Origin: Kocuria tytonis
GTDB taxonomy: Bacteria > Actinomycetota > Actinomycetes > Actinomycetales > Micrococcaceae
DNA length: 64,000 bases
Reading direction: 5' to 3'
Assembly: GCF_003226895.2 (NCBI RefSeq)
Contig: NZ_PNJG02000003.1
Coordinates: 1 to 64,000, forward strand
This document shows positions 44,738 to 53,940 of the stretch, one piece after another (position 1 is the stretch's first letter; each line of letters starts with the position of its first letter). A program made the position numbers and the translations under genes. The notes below the pieces were generated by a model, which was not told the origin of the DNA, made no database searches, and saw only the letters and a list, made by a program, of their open reading frames with translations.

Positions 44738-45898
44738 ATGTCGAACGAAACCTCCTCGCAGGCCGCCAAGGGCCTCTTCGCGGGCAAGGCCCGCACCGTG
44801 GCCGCAGTGGCCGCCTTCTCCGGTCTGGCCCTCGCCACCACCGTGTCCGTCCAGGCCACGCAGAACGCCTCTGAGCAGACCCCCGCCGCCGCCGTGTCCG
44901 AGGCGCCCGCCTCCGAGAACACCGTGTCGGCGAAACCCGCCGCCAAGGCCGAGAAGGCCGAGCAGAAGACCGCTCCCGCCGCGAAGGCCGTCAAGGCCCA
45001 GCCGGCCGTCAAGGCCGCGGCCCCCGTCCGGTCCTCCGTGGTGCAGGCCGCCCCGGTGGCGGATGTGACCCCGATCCAGGCCCCTGCCGCGACGCAGCAG
45101 GCGCCGGCACCCCAGGCCGCAGCCCCCAAGGCGCCCGCCGCCCAGGCTCCGGCTGCCAGCGCGCCCGCCGCCCAGGCTCCGGCTGCCAGCGCTCCCGCAG
45201 CCCAGGCTCCGGCTGCCAGCGCTCCCGCAGCCCAGGTGCCCGTTGCCCGGGTCGAGGCCCCCGCCGCCTCCAAGGTCGTGACCGCTTCGCAGAACGTCAC
45301 CCCCGTGGCCGAGCAGGCCCCCGTGCAGGGCCGTCACGCGGCTCAGCCGAGCCAGCAGACCCTGGCCAAGGAGGCCGCGGCACAGCAGAGCACCCAGGTG
45401 TACTCCTCCGAGGTTCCCACAACGCAGGTCCAGCCCGCCCACCAGGGCACCTCCCGGACCGCTCCTGCGGCGCCCCAGGCCACGGCCGCGTCCCACACCG
45501 GCACCGTCACCCCGCAGTCCACCGGTGCCGCCAGGACCGCCCCGGCGAAGGCCGCCCACGTCTCCGCCTCCGGTCAGGGCCAGGCCATCCTGGGTGCCGC
45601 CGAGGCACAGATCGGCGCGAACCAGGACTGCACCGCACTGGTGACCAACTCCCTCCGGGCCGTGGGCATCAACCACCACGGCTATCCCGCCAGCTACAAG
45701 TCCCTCGGCACCCCGGTGTCGGCCTCCGAGGCCCGCGCCGGTGACATCGCCTACTACGCCAACGGCGGTGCCGGCGTGGCCCACGTGGCCATCTACGCGG
45801 GCAACGGCCAGGCCATCCACGGCGGCTGGAACGGCAACCAGACCGTCAAGACCAGCGCGTACGTGGGCTCCGGCCCGGAGTTCATCCGCGTGGGCTGA
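44738..45898 (+). CDS. Secreted NlpC/P60-like protein with long Ala/Pro repeat region
   Basis: A 386-residue exported protein. The N-terminal helix (about residues 18-40) acts as signal peptide. Residues 45-280 are an Ala/Pro/Gln-rich, probably wall-spanning region with tandem APAAQAPAAS decapeptides. The C-terminal 110 residues form a divergent NlpC/P60-type domain with Cys298 in NQDCTALVTNSL and His349 in AHVAIYAGNGQ. The usual DCSGF is replaced by DCTAL, so specificity may differ. Its own leader lacks the ydaO signature. It is followed by the window's best terminator. Confidence 0.8.
   Translation: MSNETSSQAAKGLFAGKARTVAAVAAFSGLALATTVSVQATQNASEQTPAAAVSEAPASENTVSAKPAAKAEKAEQKTAPAAKAVKAQPAVKAAAPVRSSVVQAAPVADVTPIQAPAATQQAPAPQAAAPKAPAAQAPAASAPAAQAPAASAPAAQAPAASAPAAQVPVARVEAPAASKVVTASQNVTPVAEQAPVQGRHAAQPSQQTLAKEAAAQQSTQVYSSEVPTTQVQPAHQGTSRTAPAAPQATAASHTGTVTPQSTGAARTAPAKAAHVSASGQGQAILGAAEAQIGANQDCTALVTNSLRAVGINHHGYPASYKSLGTPVSASEARAGDIAYYANGGAGVAHVAIYAGNGQAIHGGWNGNQTVKTSAYVGSGPEFIRVG
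45131..45240. repeat. 30-bp tandem repeats (3.7 copies) in the NlpC/P60-like gene
   Basis: Units at 45131-45160 and 45161-45190 are identical. 45191-45220 differs at two bases, and 45221-45240 is partial. They encode the decapeptide APAAQAPAAS. The identity of adjacent units suggests recent expansion. Confidence 0.9.
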
Positions 45899-46266
45899 GC
45901 CCTTCCACACCCGGCACCGCGGTGATCCGCACGGTGCCACACCTCGTGACGAGTCGGGACCGGTTGTGTACCCGATCCCGATGAGGACGCGAAAAGACGT
46001 ACGGACCCCGTCGACCACGGGGTCCGTACGTCTTTTTCGCTCCCGCCTCCCGGTTGCACCCCCGGCTCCGATCACGCCCCCCCGCATGCGGTGCGGCCGT
46101 TGCGGCGCAGCCAGCCGTTCCGCCCCCTGGTGATGTGGAGCCCGCCCGGCCGGGCACGCCCACGCCCTGCCACTCCCGCGCCCCGCCACACCCGCATCCC
46201 GCCAGGCGGGCCGCAGGGGCACGGGTCCTCGGTCACCACCCAGCGGGGCGTCGTAGAATCGGGGGC
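45899..46266. other. Intergenic region with strong bidirectional terminator and a leaderless promoter
   Basis: It contains the terminator at 45992-46036, then about 200 bases of C-rich sequence in which I see no gene. It ends with TAGAAT (46254-46259), 7 bases before the next ATG. Confidence 0.55.
45992..46036. terminator. Intrinsic terminator with A- and T-tracts
   Basis: A perfect 19-bp stem (45992-46010 with 46018-46036) flanked by AAAA on the left and TTTTT on the right, so it can work in both directions. The most canonical terminator in the window. Confidence 0.93.
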
Positions 46267-46557
46267 ATGTCCACCGATCTCTCCAGCGCCGCTCGCACCC
46301 CCCAGGACCAGGAATTCACCTACTACGCCGTGGGCATGGTGGCGGGGGCGATCCCCGGGATCATCGTGGGGTTCGTCGTGGCGGCGTTCGCGGGGCACGT
46401 GGCCATGTGGCTGTCGGTCTCCGGGGGCATCGGCATCATCGTCGGTCTGGTCCTGGCCGCCATCGTCTTCCGACGCCGGAGTGCCGCCCGTGCCCGCGAC
46501 GCCGCCGCCTCGACCGCGGCCGCCCCGAACCCCGAGGAGCGTCGCCGCGGTCGGTGA
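46267..46557 (+). CDS. Small two-helix membrane protein (HGxxPAAW-like)
   Basis: A 96-residue protein with transmembrane helices at about residues 19-42 and 48-68, a basic RRRSAARAR stretch and a charged tail. GHVAMW between the helices loosely recalls the HGxxPAAW motif of small actinobacterial membrane proteins. TAGAAT lies 7 bases before the ATG, so it is probably leaderless. Function unknown. Confidence 0.65.
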   Translation: MSTDLSSAARTPQDQEFTYYAVGMVAGAIPGIIVGFVVAAFAGHVAMWLSVSGGIGIIVGLVLAAIVFRRRSAARARDAAASTAAAPNPEERRRGR

Positions 46558-46587
46558 CCGGGCTCGTTCCCGAGCGGAACGGCCTCC

Positions 46588-47469
46588 TTACGCGCGGGTC
46601 AGGATCCCGAGCTCGCGGTCCAGGTTCCGGCGGGCACGCTCCTCCCAGAGCGCCACGGCCCGTGGCTCGTGGAACAGCTGCGGTTTCTCCCGCAGCGCGC
46701 GCAGCACCTCGGCCCGCGCGGCCGTGAACTGTTCCTCGGGCACATCGGCGTACTCCCGCCGGACCGCCGCGCGGTAGCGGTCGTAGTCCTCGGTGCCGGC
46801 CCCGAGGACCGAGAGATCCGCATCCACCAGCAGGCACGCCTCGCGATCCCCGGGATCGGGGGAGTGGTGCTCGGTGACGAGCACGAGGTCGGCCACGCGG
46901 TCCCCGACACCCTCCGGCCACCCTTCGGTGGACAGCAGCCTCCGGGCCAGTGCCGCCGAGTCCCGTTCGTCCTGGCCGGCCGTTCCCTCGTGCACGGCGT
47001 CGTGGAACCAGGCCGCCAGCACGAGTTCCGGGTGCTCGTCGGCAGCGGTGAGCAGGTCCACGGCCTCCAGCACGTCCAGCAGGTGCGCCGGGCCGTGGTA
47101 GGCGCGGTGGGGCTCGCTCCACCGTTGCAGCAGCTCGCCCGCCATGTCCGGGTGCCGCGGGAAGTGCCGGCGCCACCGTGCGGTGAGGGCGGCCGCGAGC
47201 TTGGCCGGGCGGCGTCGTGCGGGGATCCGCAGACCGCTGCGGATCAGGAGCCGGGCGAGCTGCTTGCCGTCCACGGGGACGGCGCCCAGCGCCACGGCGG
47301 CGGCGTGGCGGTGGGCCGGGACGTCGTAGTGGTCCCGGTCGAACGCCCGCTCGGAGACACCCAGCGCACGGGCGAAGTCGTGCAGCTCCGCAATGGAGGC
47401 GTCCGAGACGATGTGCGAGAAGACGGTGCCGTGCGCGGGCCACCGGGGTGGATCGATGTAGACGGTCAT
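46588..47469 (-). CDS. DUF4031 protein fused to an HD-domain phosphohydrolase
   Basis: A 293-residue cytoplasmic protein. Residues 1-85 match DUF4031: VYIDPPRWPAHGTVFSHIVSD, then AFDRDHYDVPAHRHAAA. From about residue 105 an HD-type domain follows with YHGPAHLLDVLEAV, AAWFHDAVHEG and LLVDADLSVLG, supplying the His, His-Asp and Asp metal ligands. HD proteins commonly hydrolyse nucleotides; the substrate here is unknown. CACAAT lies 6 bases before the ATG (47469), a weak leaderless promoter. Confidence 0.8.
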   Translation of the reverse strand: MTVYIDPPRWPAHGTVFSHIVSDASIAELHDFARALGVSERAFDRDHYDVPAHRHAAAVALGAVPVDGKQLARLLIRSGLRIPARRRPAKLAAALTARWRRHFPRHPDMAGELLQRWSEPHRAYHGPAHLLDVLEAVDLLTAADEHPELVLAAWFHDAVHEGTAGQDERDSAALARRLLSTEGWPEGVGDRVADLVLVTEHHSPDPGDREACLLVDADLSVLGAGTEDYDRYRAAVRREYADVPEEQFTAARAEVLRALREKPQLFHEPRAVALWEERARRNLDRELGILTRA

Positions 47470-47529
47470 GACCCCATTGTGCGCTCGACTCGCGGGGGGA
47501 ACGTCGCGCGGATAAAGTGGAGCACTGTT

Positions 47530-47602
47530 GCCCTCGTAGCTCAGGGGATAGAGCACGGCTCTCCTAAAGCCGGTGTCGTTGGTTCGAATCCAATCGGGGG
47601 CA
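47530..47602 (+). tRNA. tRNA-Arg (anticodon CCU)
   Basis: A 73-nt cloverleaf: acceptor GCCCTCG/CGGGGGC with one T-G wobble, D-stem GCTC/GAGC, anticodon stem CGGCT/AGCCG with loop CTCCTAA (anticodon CCT), T-stem TTGG(T)/ATCCAA region with TTCGAAT, discriminator A. CCA is not encoded. It reads the rare arginine codon AGG. Confidence 0.95.
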
Positions 47603-47607
47603 CGGAG

Positions 47608-47637
47608 AATGCCCCACCCGTCACCGGGTGGGGCATT
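47608..47637. terminator. Terminator after tRNA-Arg
   Basis: A perfect 13-bp stem (47608-47620 with 47625-47637) and 4-base loop, 5 bases past the tRNA; it may also stop the convergent membrane-protein gene. Confidence 0.85.
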
Positions 47638-47659
47638 GTTCATCCGCGGTGCCCGGCGC

Positions 47660-48376
47660 TCAGCCGCGCGGGCGCTGGCCCGGGAGCCTGCCCTCGGCGA
47701 AGTCGGAGAGCTTGCGGCGGACCACGGACACCGCCACGATGACCGTGATGAGCACGAGGGCCGCGAAGAGGATCCAGCGGGTCACCACGAGTCCGGAGGC
47801 GAGAGCCGCGGCCCCCTGATCGGCGGGGTGGGCCACGGCGGCGTCGAGAGCGGAGTTGCCCGCCACGAACACCACGGCGTAGGCGAGGACCACCACCCAG
47901 TAGACCCACTTGCGGGCGCGCTGAGGGGTGTTCAGCCCGGTGAACAGCAACCATCCCATGCCCGTCAGCAGGGGTGTGAACAGTCCGGTGGTGGCGTGGA
48001 CCCCCTTATAGCCGGTGTGCCCGTCCGGACCCAGCCCGCGGGCGAAGTCCGCGACGTGCTCCGGGCCGAAACCCCCCGCGAGCAGCTCCGGTGCCGTGAC
48101 CCCGTGGGCCATGGCACCGGAGACGCCCTGCAGCACCAGCAGGTGGTAGTAGAGCCACAGGGCGGCGCCCACGAAGAACGCCACACCCACCAGGATTCCC
48201 GCCGAGGACCCCCGGGTGGGTTCGGCCGCGAGCTCATCCGGGCGCATCTCGTGGACGCTGGTGGGCCGGACTCCCGCGGGCCGGGCAGCCGCGCCGCGGG
48301 ACCTTCGGGAACCGGCCGCCGTGCTGCCGCCGCTCTCCCCGTACTTCCGGGCCTTCTGCGCTCTGGTCATACCCAT
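47660..48376 (-). CDS. Multi-pass membrane protein, unknown function
   Basis: A 238-residue protein. The first 55 residues are basic and hydrophilic (RAQKARKYGES, RRSRGAAARPAG). About four transmembrane helices follow, at roughly 60-82, 130-148, 160-178 and 200-225. The loop GLGPDGHTGYKGVHATTGL between helices 1 and 2 is well defined. No family recognised. GATAAT lies 6 bases before the ATG at 48376, so it is likely leaderless. Confidence 0.6.
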   Translation of the reverse strand: MGMTRAQKARKYGESGGSTAAGSRRSRGAAARPAGVRPTSVHEMRPDELAAEPTRGSSAGILVGVAFFVGAALWLYYHLLVLQGVSGAMAHGVTAPELLAGGFGPEHVADFARGLGPDGHTGYKGVHATTGLFTPLLTGMGWLLFTGLNTPQRARKWVYWVVVLAYAVVFVAGNSALDAAVAHPADQGAAALASGLVVTRWILFAALVLITVIVAVSVVRRKLSDFAEGRLPGQRPRG

Positions 48377-48480
48377 GGCCCCATTATCCCCCGCGGCGTA
48401 CTGTGAGGAGCCACGGATGCCACTCTCGAGGACGAGGTGGGGACAGGTGCCGCGGGGCACCGCGAAAGGTGGTGACGGCC

Positions 48481-49212
48481 ATGGAACTGTCCATCGGCCT
48501 GCCGGACGGACTGCTCATGAGCGCGGGTGACGGGACGGCGCTCACCCTGTACGAGGCGGACCACACCACCGTGCGCCGCAGGATCGACTGCGCGGTCCTG
48601 GAGGGCGCACGCATGGCGGACATCGTGTGGTCGCACAAGCTCTCCGCCGTGATCGCGGCGGTCCCGGAGCGCAACCGGCTTTTCCGCTGGGACGCGTACA
48701 CCGACTCCCTCCAGGAGTGGGCGGGCACGGGGGAGGCCGGGCGCCGCGACGGGAAGGTGGCCCAGGCCAAGTTCGCGGCCACCGTCTCCATCACCGAGGC
48801 CGGGGACGGCACCCTGTGGCTCGTGGACCGGGACTCCTCGTCCCTGCGTCGGCTCGAGATCAACACCGACCGGCCCGACGGCGATCCCCGCGTGACCACG
48901 GTCGTCGGTCGGCACGGGGCCGGGTACCTGGACGGCCCCGCGGCGGACGCCAGGCTCGCGCACCCGGAGGACCTGCAGATCCTGTACGACGGCTCCGTGG
49001 TGGTGGCGGACACCGGCAACCACGCGCTGCGCCACGTGGACCTCACCGATCTCGAGGTCACCACCGTGTACGGCGGCCCGGAGCGGGAGGCGGACGAGCT
49101 GGCGGGCGAGGACGTGGTGCTGGACACCCCCGTGCGGGTCACGGTGGCGGACTCGCAGCTGTGGGTCGAGGACCGCAACGGCCGCCACCTGGTGGAGCCG
49201 CGGTACGTCTGA
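48481..49212 (+). CDS. NHL/beta-propeller-like protein
   Basis: A 243-residue protein lacking a signal peptide. It shows repeating strand blocks typical of NHL propellers: NRLFRWDAYTDSLQEWAGTG, DGTLWLVDRDSSSLRRLEI, YLDGPAADARLAHPEDLQI, GSVVVADTGNHALRHVDL. It resembles the C-terminal propeller half of larger NHL-thioredoxin proteins. Function unknown; binding or scaffolding is possible. ATG 48481 follows AAAGGTGG; a GTG 9 bases earlier is an alternative. Confidence 0.6.
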   Translation: MELSIGLPDGLLMSAGDGTALTLYEADHTTVRRRIDCAVLEGARMADIVWSHKLSAVIAAVPERNRLFRWDAYTDSLQEWAGTGEAGRRDGKVAQAKFAATVSITEAGDGTLWLVDRDSSSLRRLEINTDRPDGDPRVTTVVGRHGAGYLDGPAADARLAHPEDLQILYDGSVVVADTGNHALRHVDLTDLEVTTVYGGPEREADELAGEDVVLDTPVRVTVADSQLWVEDRNGRHLVEPRYV

Positions 49213-49246
49213 GGGCGTCCGAGCCCCTGGATAGACTGGGCGCACC

Positions 49247-51706
49247 ATGGACTACCTCTCGGACAACCCCCTGCTCTCCGCTTCCTCGGTGCGTTCCGCG
49301 AACGCGGGCGTCCCCCAGGGCTCCTTCGACGCCGTCGCGTCCCCGGAGCAGCTCGTGGCCGGTCTCAACGAGCCGCAGCGGGCGGCCGTGGAGCACTCGG
49401 GATCGCCGCTGCTCATCGTGGCCGGGGCGGGGTCCGGCAAGACCCGGGTGCTCACGCACCGCATCGCCCACCTGCTGGCCACGGGCCGTGCGCGCCGGGG
49501 AGAGATCCTGGCCATCACGTTCACCAACAAGGCCGCCGCGGAGATGCGGGAGCGCATCGTGGAGCTGGTGGGGGAGTCCGCCCGCTCCATGTGGATCTCC
49601 ACGTTCCACTCCCTGTGCGTGCGCATCCTGCGGCGGGAGGCCAAGACCCTGGGGCTGTCCCCCAACTTCTCCATCTACGACTCCGCGGACTCGCTGCGCC
49701 TGATCACCCAGGTGGCCAAGCAGCACGAGCTGGACCCCAAGCGCTTCGCGCCCAAGGCCATCCAGCACAAGATCTCCGCGTTGAAGAACGAGCTCGTGGA
49801 CGACGAGACCTGCCTGGCGCGGGCCAGCTCCACCGATCCGTTCGAGTCCGCGGTGGCGCAGGTCTACCGGGGATACACCCAGCGCCTGCGCGCGGCGAAC
49901 GCCATGGACTTCGACGACCTCATCGGCGAGACCGTCCACATGTTCCGGGCGTTCCCCCAGGTGCTCGAGTACTACCGGCGCCGCTTCCGGCACGTGCTCG
50001 TGGACGAGTACCAGGACACCAACCACGCGCAGTACGCGCTGGTCCGCGAACTCGTGGGAGCGGACTCCCCGCAGGGCGGGGACCCCTCCGGGCTGCCGCC
50101 CGCGGAGCTGACCGTGGTGGGGGACTCGGACCAGTCCATCTACGCGTTCCGCGGTGCGGACATCCGCAACATCACGGACTTCGAGCGGGACTACCCCTCG
50201 GCCCGCACCATCCTGCTGGAGCAGAACTACCGCTCCACCCAGAACATCCTCTCCGCGGCGAACGCGGTGATCTCCCAGAACGCCGACCGTCGGGACAAGA
50301 AGCTGTGGACCGCCGAGGGGGACGGCGCCCCCATCGTGGGCTACGCCGCGGAGAACGAGCACGAAGAGGCCCGCTTCATCGCCGAGGAGATCGACAGGCT
50401 GCAGGACGAGCACGGCATCCGTCCCGGGGACGTGGCCGTGTTCTACCGCACCAACGCCCAGTCCCGCTCGCTCGAGGAGATCCTCATGCGCGTGGGGCTG
50501 CCGTACAAGGTGGTGGGTGGAACGCGCTTCTACGAGCGCAAGGAGATCAAGGACGCCATGTCCTACCTGCGGGCCGTCGCGAACCCCGCGGACGACATCA
50601 CCGTGCGCCGCATCATCAACGAGCCGAAGCGGGGCATCGGAGACCGGGCGCAGGGTTCGATCGCCGCACTCGCCGAGCGCGAGGGCATCTCCTTCTCCGA
50701 CGCGATGCACCGCCTGGACGAGGCGCCCGGGCTGGCCACCCGTTCCGCCAACGCCATCCGGAAGTTCTCGCAGCTGATGGACGACCTGCGGGAACTGGCG
50801 GCCGGCGCCTCCGTGACCGCCGTGCTCGAGGCGGTGCTGGAGCAGTCGGGGTACCTGGAGGCGCTGCGCACGTCCACCGATCCCCAGGACGAGTCCCGCG
50901 TGGAGAACCTCGCGGAGCTCGTGGCCGTGGTGCGGGAGTTCGAGAAGGACCGCCCCGAGGCCGGGCTCGGGGAGTTCCTCGAGCACGTGGCGCTCGTGGC
51001 GGACGCGGACCAGATCCCGTCCCAGCCCGGGCGCGACGGTGACGACGCCGCGAGCGCCCAGCAGATCGCCGAGGAGGTCGCGCAGGCACGCTCCCAGGGG
51101 GTCGTGACACTCATGACGCTGCACACGGCCAAGGGCCTGGAGTTCCCTGTGGTGTTCCTCACCGGCATGGAGCACGGGATCTTCCCGCACCAGCGCAGCT
51201 TCGCGGACCCCTCGAGCATGGAGGAGGAGCGGCGGCTCGCCTACGTGGGCATCACGCGCGCCCGCGAGCGGCTCTACATCACGCGCGCCGAGTCCCGCTC
51301 CATGTGGGGACAGTCCCAGTTCAACCCGGCCAGCCCGTTCCTGGACGAGATCCCCGGGCACCTCATCGACTGGAAGCGGGAGGGCGCTGCCGCGTCCGGC
51401 GGCTGGGGTTCGCCGGTGCACACGGGGTTCGGGTCCCGTGATCCGTTGCGCGGCTCGTCCTGGGGTGCGGGTGCGGGCTCCGGGGCCACGTTCCGCCGGC
51501 TGTCCCCGGCCACCGCGGGGCGCGTGGAGCCGAACAGGGAGATCCCCTCGCTGGGCGTGGGGGACGCCGTGGAGCACAAGGCGTTCGGCCGCGGCTCGGT
51601 GGTCGCCGTGGAGGGCAGCGGGGACAAGACCGTGGCGAAGGTCCGCTTCGGGGCCGAGGAGAAGCGGCTGCTGCTGCGCTACGCGCCCATGACGAAGGTC
51701 TCGTAG
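49247..51706 (+). CDS. pcrA: UvrD/PcrA-type ATP-dependent DNA helicase
   Basis: Superfamily-1 3'-5' helicase of 819 residues for nucleotide excision repair and replication restart. Motif I GAGSGKT lies at residues 60-66, Ia ITFTNKAAAEM, II VLVDEYQDTN, III VVGDSDQSIYAFRGAD, IV EQNYRST, V VTLMTLHTAKGLEFPVVF and VI RRLAYVGITRAR. The C-terminal tail (RVEPNREIPSLGVGDAVEHKAFGRGSVV) is the Tudor-like RNA-polymerase contact found in PcrA. TAGACT (49232-49237) lies 9 bases before the ATG, giving a very short or absent leader. Confidence 0.96.
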   Translation: MDYLSDNPLLSASSVRSANAGVPQGSFDAVASPEQLVAGLNEPQRAAVEHSGSPLLIVAGAGSGKTRVLTHRIAHLLATGRARRGEILAITFTNKAAAEMRERIVELVGESARSMWISTFHSLCVRILRREAKTLGLSPNFSIYDSADSLRLITQVAKQHELDPKRFAPKAIQHKISALKNELVDDETCLARASSTDPFESAVAQVYRGYTQRLRAANAMDFDDLIGETVHMFRAFPQVLEYYRRRFRHVLVDEYQDTNHAQYALVRELVGADSPQGGDPSGLPPAELTVVGDSDQSIYAFRGADIRNITDFERDYPSARTILLEQNYRSTQNILSAANAVISQNADRRDKKLWTAEGDGAPIVGYAAENEHEEARFIAEEIDRLQDEHGIRPGDVAVFYRTNAQSRSLEEILMRVGLPYKVVGGTRFYERKEIKDAMSYLRAVANPADDITVRRIINEPKRGIGDRAQGSIAALAEREGISFSDAMHRLDEAPGLATRSANAIRKFSQLMDDLRELAAGASVTAVLEAVLEQSGYLEALRTSTDPQDESRVENLAELVAVVREFEKDRPEAGLGEFLEHVALVADADQIPSQPGRDGDDAASAQQIAEEVAQARSQGVVTLMTLHTAKGLEFPVVFLTGMEHGIFPHQRSFADPSSMEEERRLAYVGITRARERLYITRAESRSMWGQSQFNPASPFLDEIPGHLIDWKREGAAASGGWGSPVHTGFGSRDPLRGSSWGAGAGSGATFRRLSPATAGRVEPNREIPSLGVGDAVEHKAFGRGSVVAVEGSGDKTVAKVRFGAEEKRLLLRYAPMTKVS

Positions 51707-51776
51707 CACCGGGCTCGCGGGCACGGCGCGAGGTCACGCGGCGGCGGGCTCCGGACCCTGCGGGTGCGTCGCGGCC

Positions 51777-52526
51777 TCAGACGACGGCCAGCACCAGCAC
51801 CGTGAACACCGCGGTGATCCGCAGCGACTCCCCGCAGCGGACGTGGATCAGCCCCAGCAGCAGGCACACCATCACGGTGGTCAGCGCCACGGCCTGCCCG
51901 CGGGAGAGGAAGGCCACCGCGCCCATGACCGCACCGGTCACGAGCCCGCCCCAGGGGATGCGGTGCGCCCCGCGGAAGGTGGCCACGCCCCGCACGGCCC
52001 TGTGGGCGTAGGCGAGGAACCCGGCGATCACCGCGCACCGGCCCACCAGATACACCGCCCACGCGAGCATCGCGAGCCAGCCCGCCGCGCCGTACGCGTC
52101 GTAGAGCTGCAGGTACCGGCCCACCGGCACGAACCCCCACGGGCCCCCGATCAGCGCGGGGAGCACGATGGCGAGCACGACCGCCGAGAGGAAGCACAGC
52201 AGGACGGCGCGCCAGGCGCGGTGGTCCAGGGCGCCGTCGCGCCCCGCGGAGGAGAACTCGCTCGGCAGGGGGTCCACCCCGCGGCGTCGGGACCAGGACA
52301 CCAGCGCGCGGGCCGTGACCAGCCAGGCCGCACCGAGACCGATCCACTCGAGGCACTGCCACCCCAGGGGGTACAGCCCGGGAGCCGCGCCGGTGTAGGT
52401 GAGGACGGTGCCGTCCACCACGAGCTCCAGGCCGAGCGCCACGAACGAGAACGTGGCGAGCGAGGCCATGAACCCCCGGTCCGCCTCGCGGGCGTCCCAG
52501 ATCTCCGGCAGTCCGATGCGTCGCAT
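51777..52526 (-). CDS. Multi-pass membrane protein, unknown function
   Basis: A 249-residue protein with about seven predicted transmembrane helices (for example [57 protein letters not shown]). The hydrophilic loop [17 protein letters not shown] faces the cytoplasm by the positive-inside rule. No conserved active-site pattern is seen and no family is recognised. It is convergent with pcrA and divergent from sucC. Start ATG at 52526 chosen because the hydrophobic core follows closely. Confidence 0.55.
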   Translation of the reverse strand: MRRIGLPEIWDAREADRGFMASLATFSFVALGLELVVDGTVLTYTGAAPGLYPLGWQCLEWIGLGAAWLVTARALVSWSRRRGVDPLPSEFSSAGRDGALDHRAWRAVLLCFLSAVVLAIVLPALIGGPWGFVPVGRYLQLYDAYGAAGWLAMLAWAVYLVGRCAVIAGFLAYAHRAVRGVATFRGAHRIPWGGLVTGAVMGAVAFLSRGQAVALTTVMVCLLLGLIHVRCGESLRITAVFTVLVLAVV

Positions 52527-52619
52527 GCGCCCAGTCAACCAGGTGGGGCCGCCCGTCCCGGGAAGGTGCGGTGTGGCTTCACGCACACCGGCGGTACGGG
52601 AAATCCCCTCGCCATGGAC

Positions 52620-52625
52620 TAAAAT
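52620..52625 (+). promoter_or_regulatory. -10 hexamer TAAAAT upstream of sucC
   Basis: TAAAAT at 52620-52625 is one mismatch from TATAAT and lies 114 bases before the sucC GTG. No good -35 is seen. Confidence 0.45.
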
Positions 52626-52738
52626 CGCCGCGAGGGCACTGTGGTGCAGCGCTGCACCACATCCCCCCACATCAGGTCGCTCCAGCCGGGGGTTCCCGGC
52701 GCGGGACGACACACCTCGACGCAGAAGGACACCTATCC

Positions 52739-53908
52739 GTGGACCTGTTTGAGTACCAGGCACGCGACCTGTTCGAGAAGCACGGCGTCCCCGTGCTGGC
52801 CGGCATCGTCGCCACTACCCCAGAAGAAGCCAAGGCAGCCGCCGAGAAGATCGGCGGCGTGACCGTCGTCAAGGCCCAGGTCAAGGTGGGCGGTCGCGGC
52901 AAGGCCGGCGGCGTCAAGGTCGCGAAGTCGCCGGAGGAAGCCTACGAGTACGCCCAGCAGATCCTCGGGATGGACATCAAGGGCCACACCGTGCACCGCG
53001 TCATGATCGCCCAGGGTGCGGACATCGCGGAGGAGTACTACTTCTCGGTGCTGCTGGACCGCGCCAACCGCTCCTACCTGGCCATGTGCTCGGTGGAGGG
53101 CGGCATGGAGATCGAGCAGCTCGCCGTGGAGCGCCCGGACGCCCTGGCCCGCGTGGACGTGAACCCCGCCGAGGGCATCACCGAGGCCAAGGCCCGCGAG
53201 ATCGTGGAGCAGGCGAAGTTCGACGCGGAGACCGCGGAGAAGGTCGTCCCCGTGCTGGTCAAGCTGGGCGAGGTCTACGCGAAGGAGGACGCCACCCTGG
53301 TGGAGGTCAACCCGCTCGTGAAGACCGGCGGCGGCGAGATCCTCGCCCTGGACGGCAAGGTGTCCCTGGACGACAACGCCGAGTTCCGCCACGAGGACCA
53401 CGCCGCGCTCGCGGACAAGACCTCCGCCGATCCCCTCGAGGAGAAGGCCAAGGAGAACGACCTCAACTACGTCAAGCTCGACGGCGAGGTCGGGATCATC
53501 GGCAACGGTGCCGGTCTCGTGATGTCCACCCTGGACGTCGTGGCCTACGCCGGCGAGAAGCACGGTGACGTGAAGCCCGCCAACTTCCTGGACATCGGCG
53601 GCGGCGCCTCGGCCGAGGTCATGGCCGCCGGCCTGGACGTCATCCTGGGCGACCCCCAGGTCAAGTCCGTCTTCGTCAACGTCTTCGGCGGCATCACCGC
53701 GTGCGACGCCGTGGCCAACGGCATCGTCAAGGCGCTCGAGATCCTCGGCGACTCCGCCACCAAGCCCATCGTGGTGCGCCTGGACGGCAACAACGTGGAC
53801 GAGGGTCGCGCGATCCTCCGCAAGGCCGACCACCCGCTGATCACCACCGCGGACACCATGGACGCCGGCGCCGACAAGGCCGCCGAGCTCGCCCAGTCCG
53901 CCAAGTAA
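52739..53908 (+). CDS. sucC: Succinyl-CoA synthetase subunit beta
   Basis: A 389-residue TCA-cycle enzyme subunit with the ATP-grasp fold that binds nucleotide and succinate, making ATP/GTP from succinyl-CoA. N-terminus [17 protein letters not shown], the ATP-grasp segment [23 protein letters not shown] and [10 protein letters not shown], and [12 protein letters not shown] are all present. The start is a GTG at 52739 with GAAGGA upstream; no in-frame ATG fits. sucD follows after 32 bases. Confidence 0.97.
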   Translation: MDLFEYQARDLFEKHGVPVLAGIVATTPEEAKAAAEKIGGVTVVKAQVKVGGRGKAGGVKVAKSPEEAYEYAQQILGMDIKGHTVHRVMIAQGADIAEEYYFSVLLDRANRSYLAMCSVEGGMEIEQLAVERPDALARVDVNPAEGITEAKAREIVEQAKFDAETAEKVVPVLVKLGEVYAKEDATLVEVNPLVKTGGGEILALDGKVSLDDNAEFRHEDHAALADKTSADPLEEKAKENDLNYVKLDGEVGIIGNGAGLVMSTLDVVAYAGEKHGDVKPANFLDIGGGASAEVMAAGLDVILGDPQVKSVFVNVFGGITACDAVANGIVKALEILGDSATKPIVVRLDGNNVDEGRAILRKADHPLITTADTMDAGADKAAELAQSAK

Positions 53909-53940
53909 TCGCCCACGAACAGAGCTACCAGGAAGAAGAC

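Noticed and set aside
45131..45240. CRISPR-like array
   Set aside because: Repeats are directly tandem with no spacers and in frame inside a coding sequence.
44621..46222. Minus-strand Gly/Leu-rich repeat protein
   Set aside because: Mirror image of the Ala/Pro repeats in the NlpC/P60-like gene on the plus strand.
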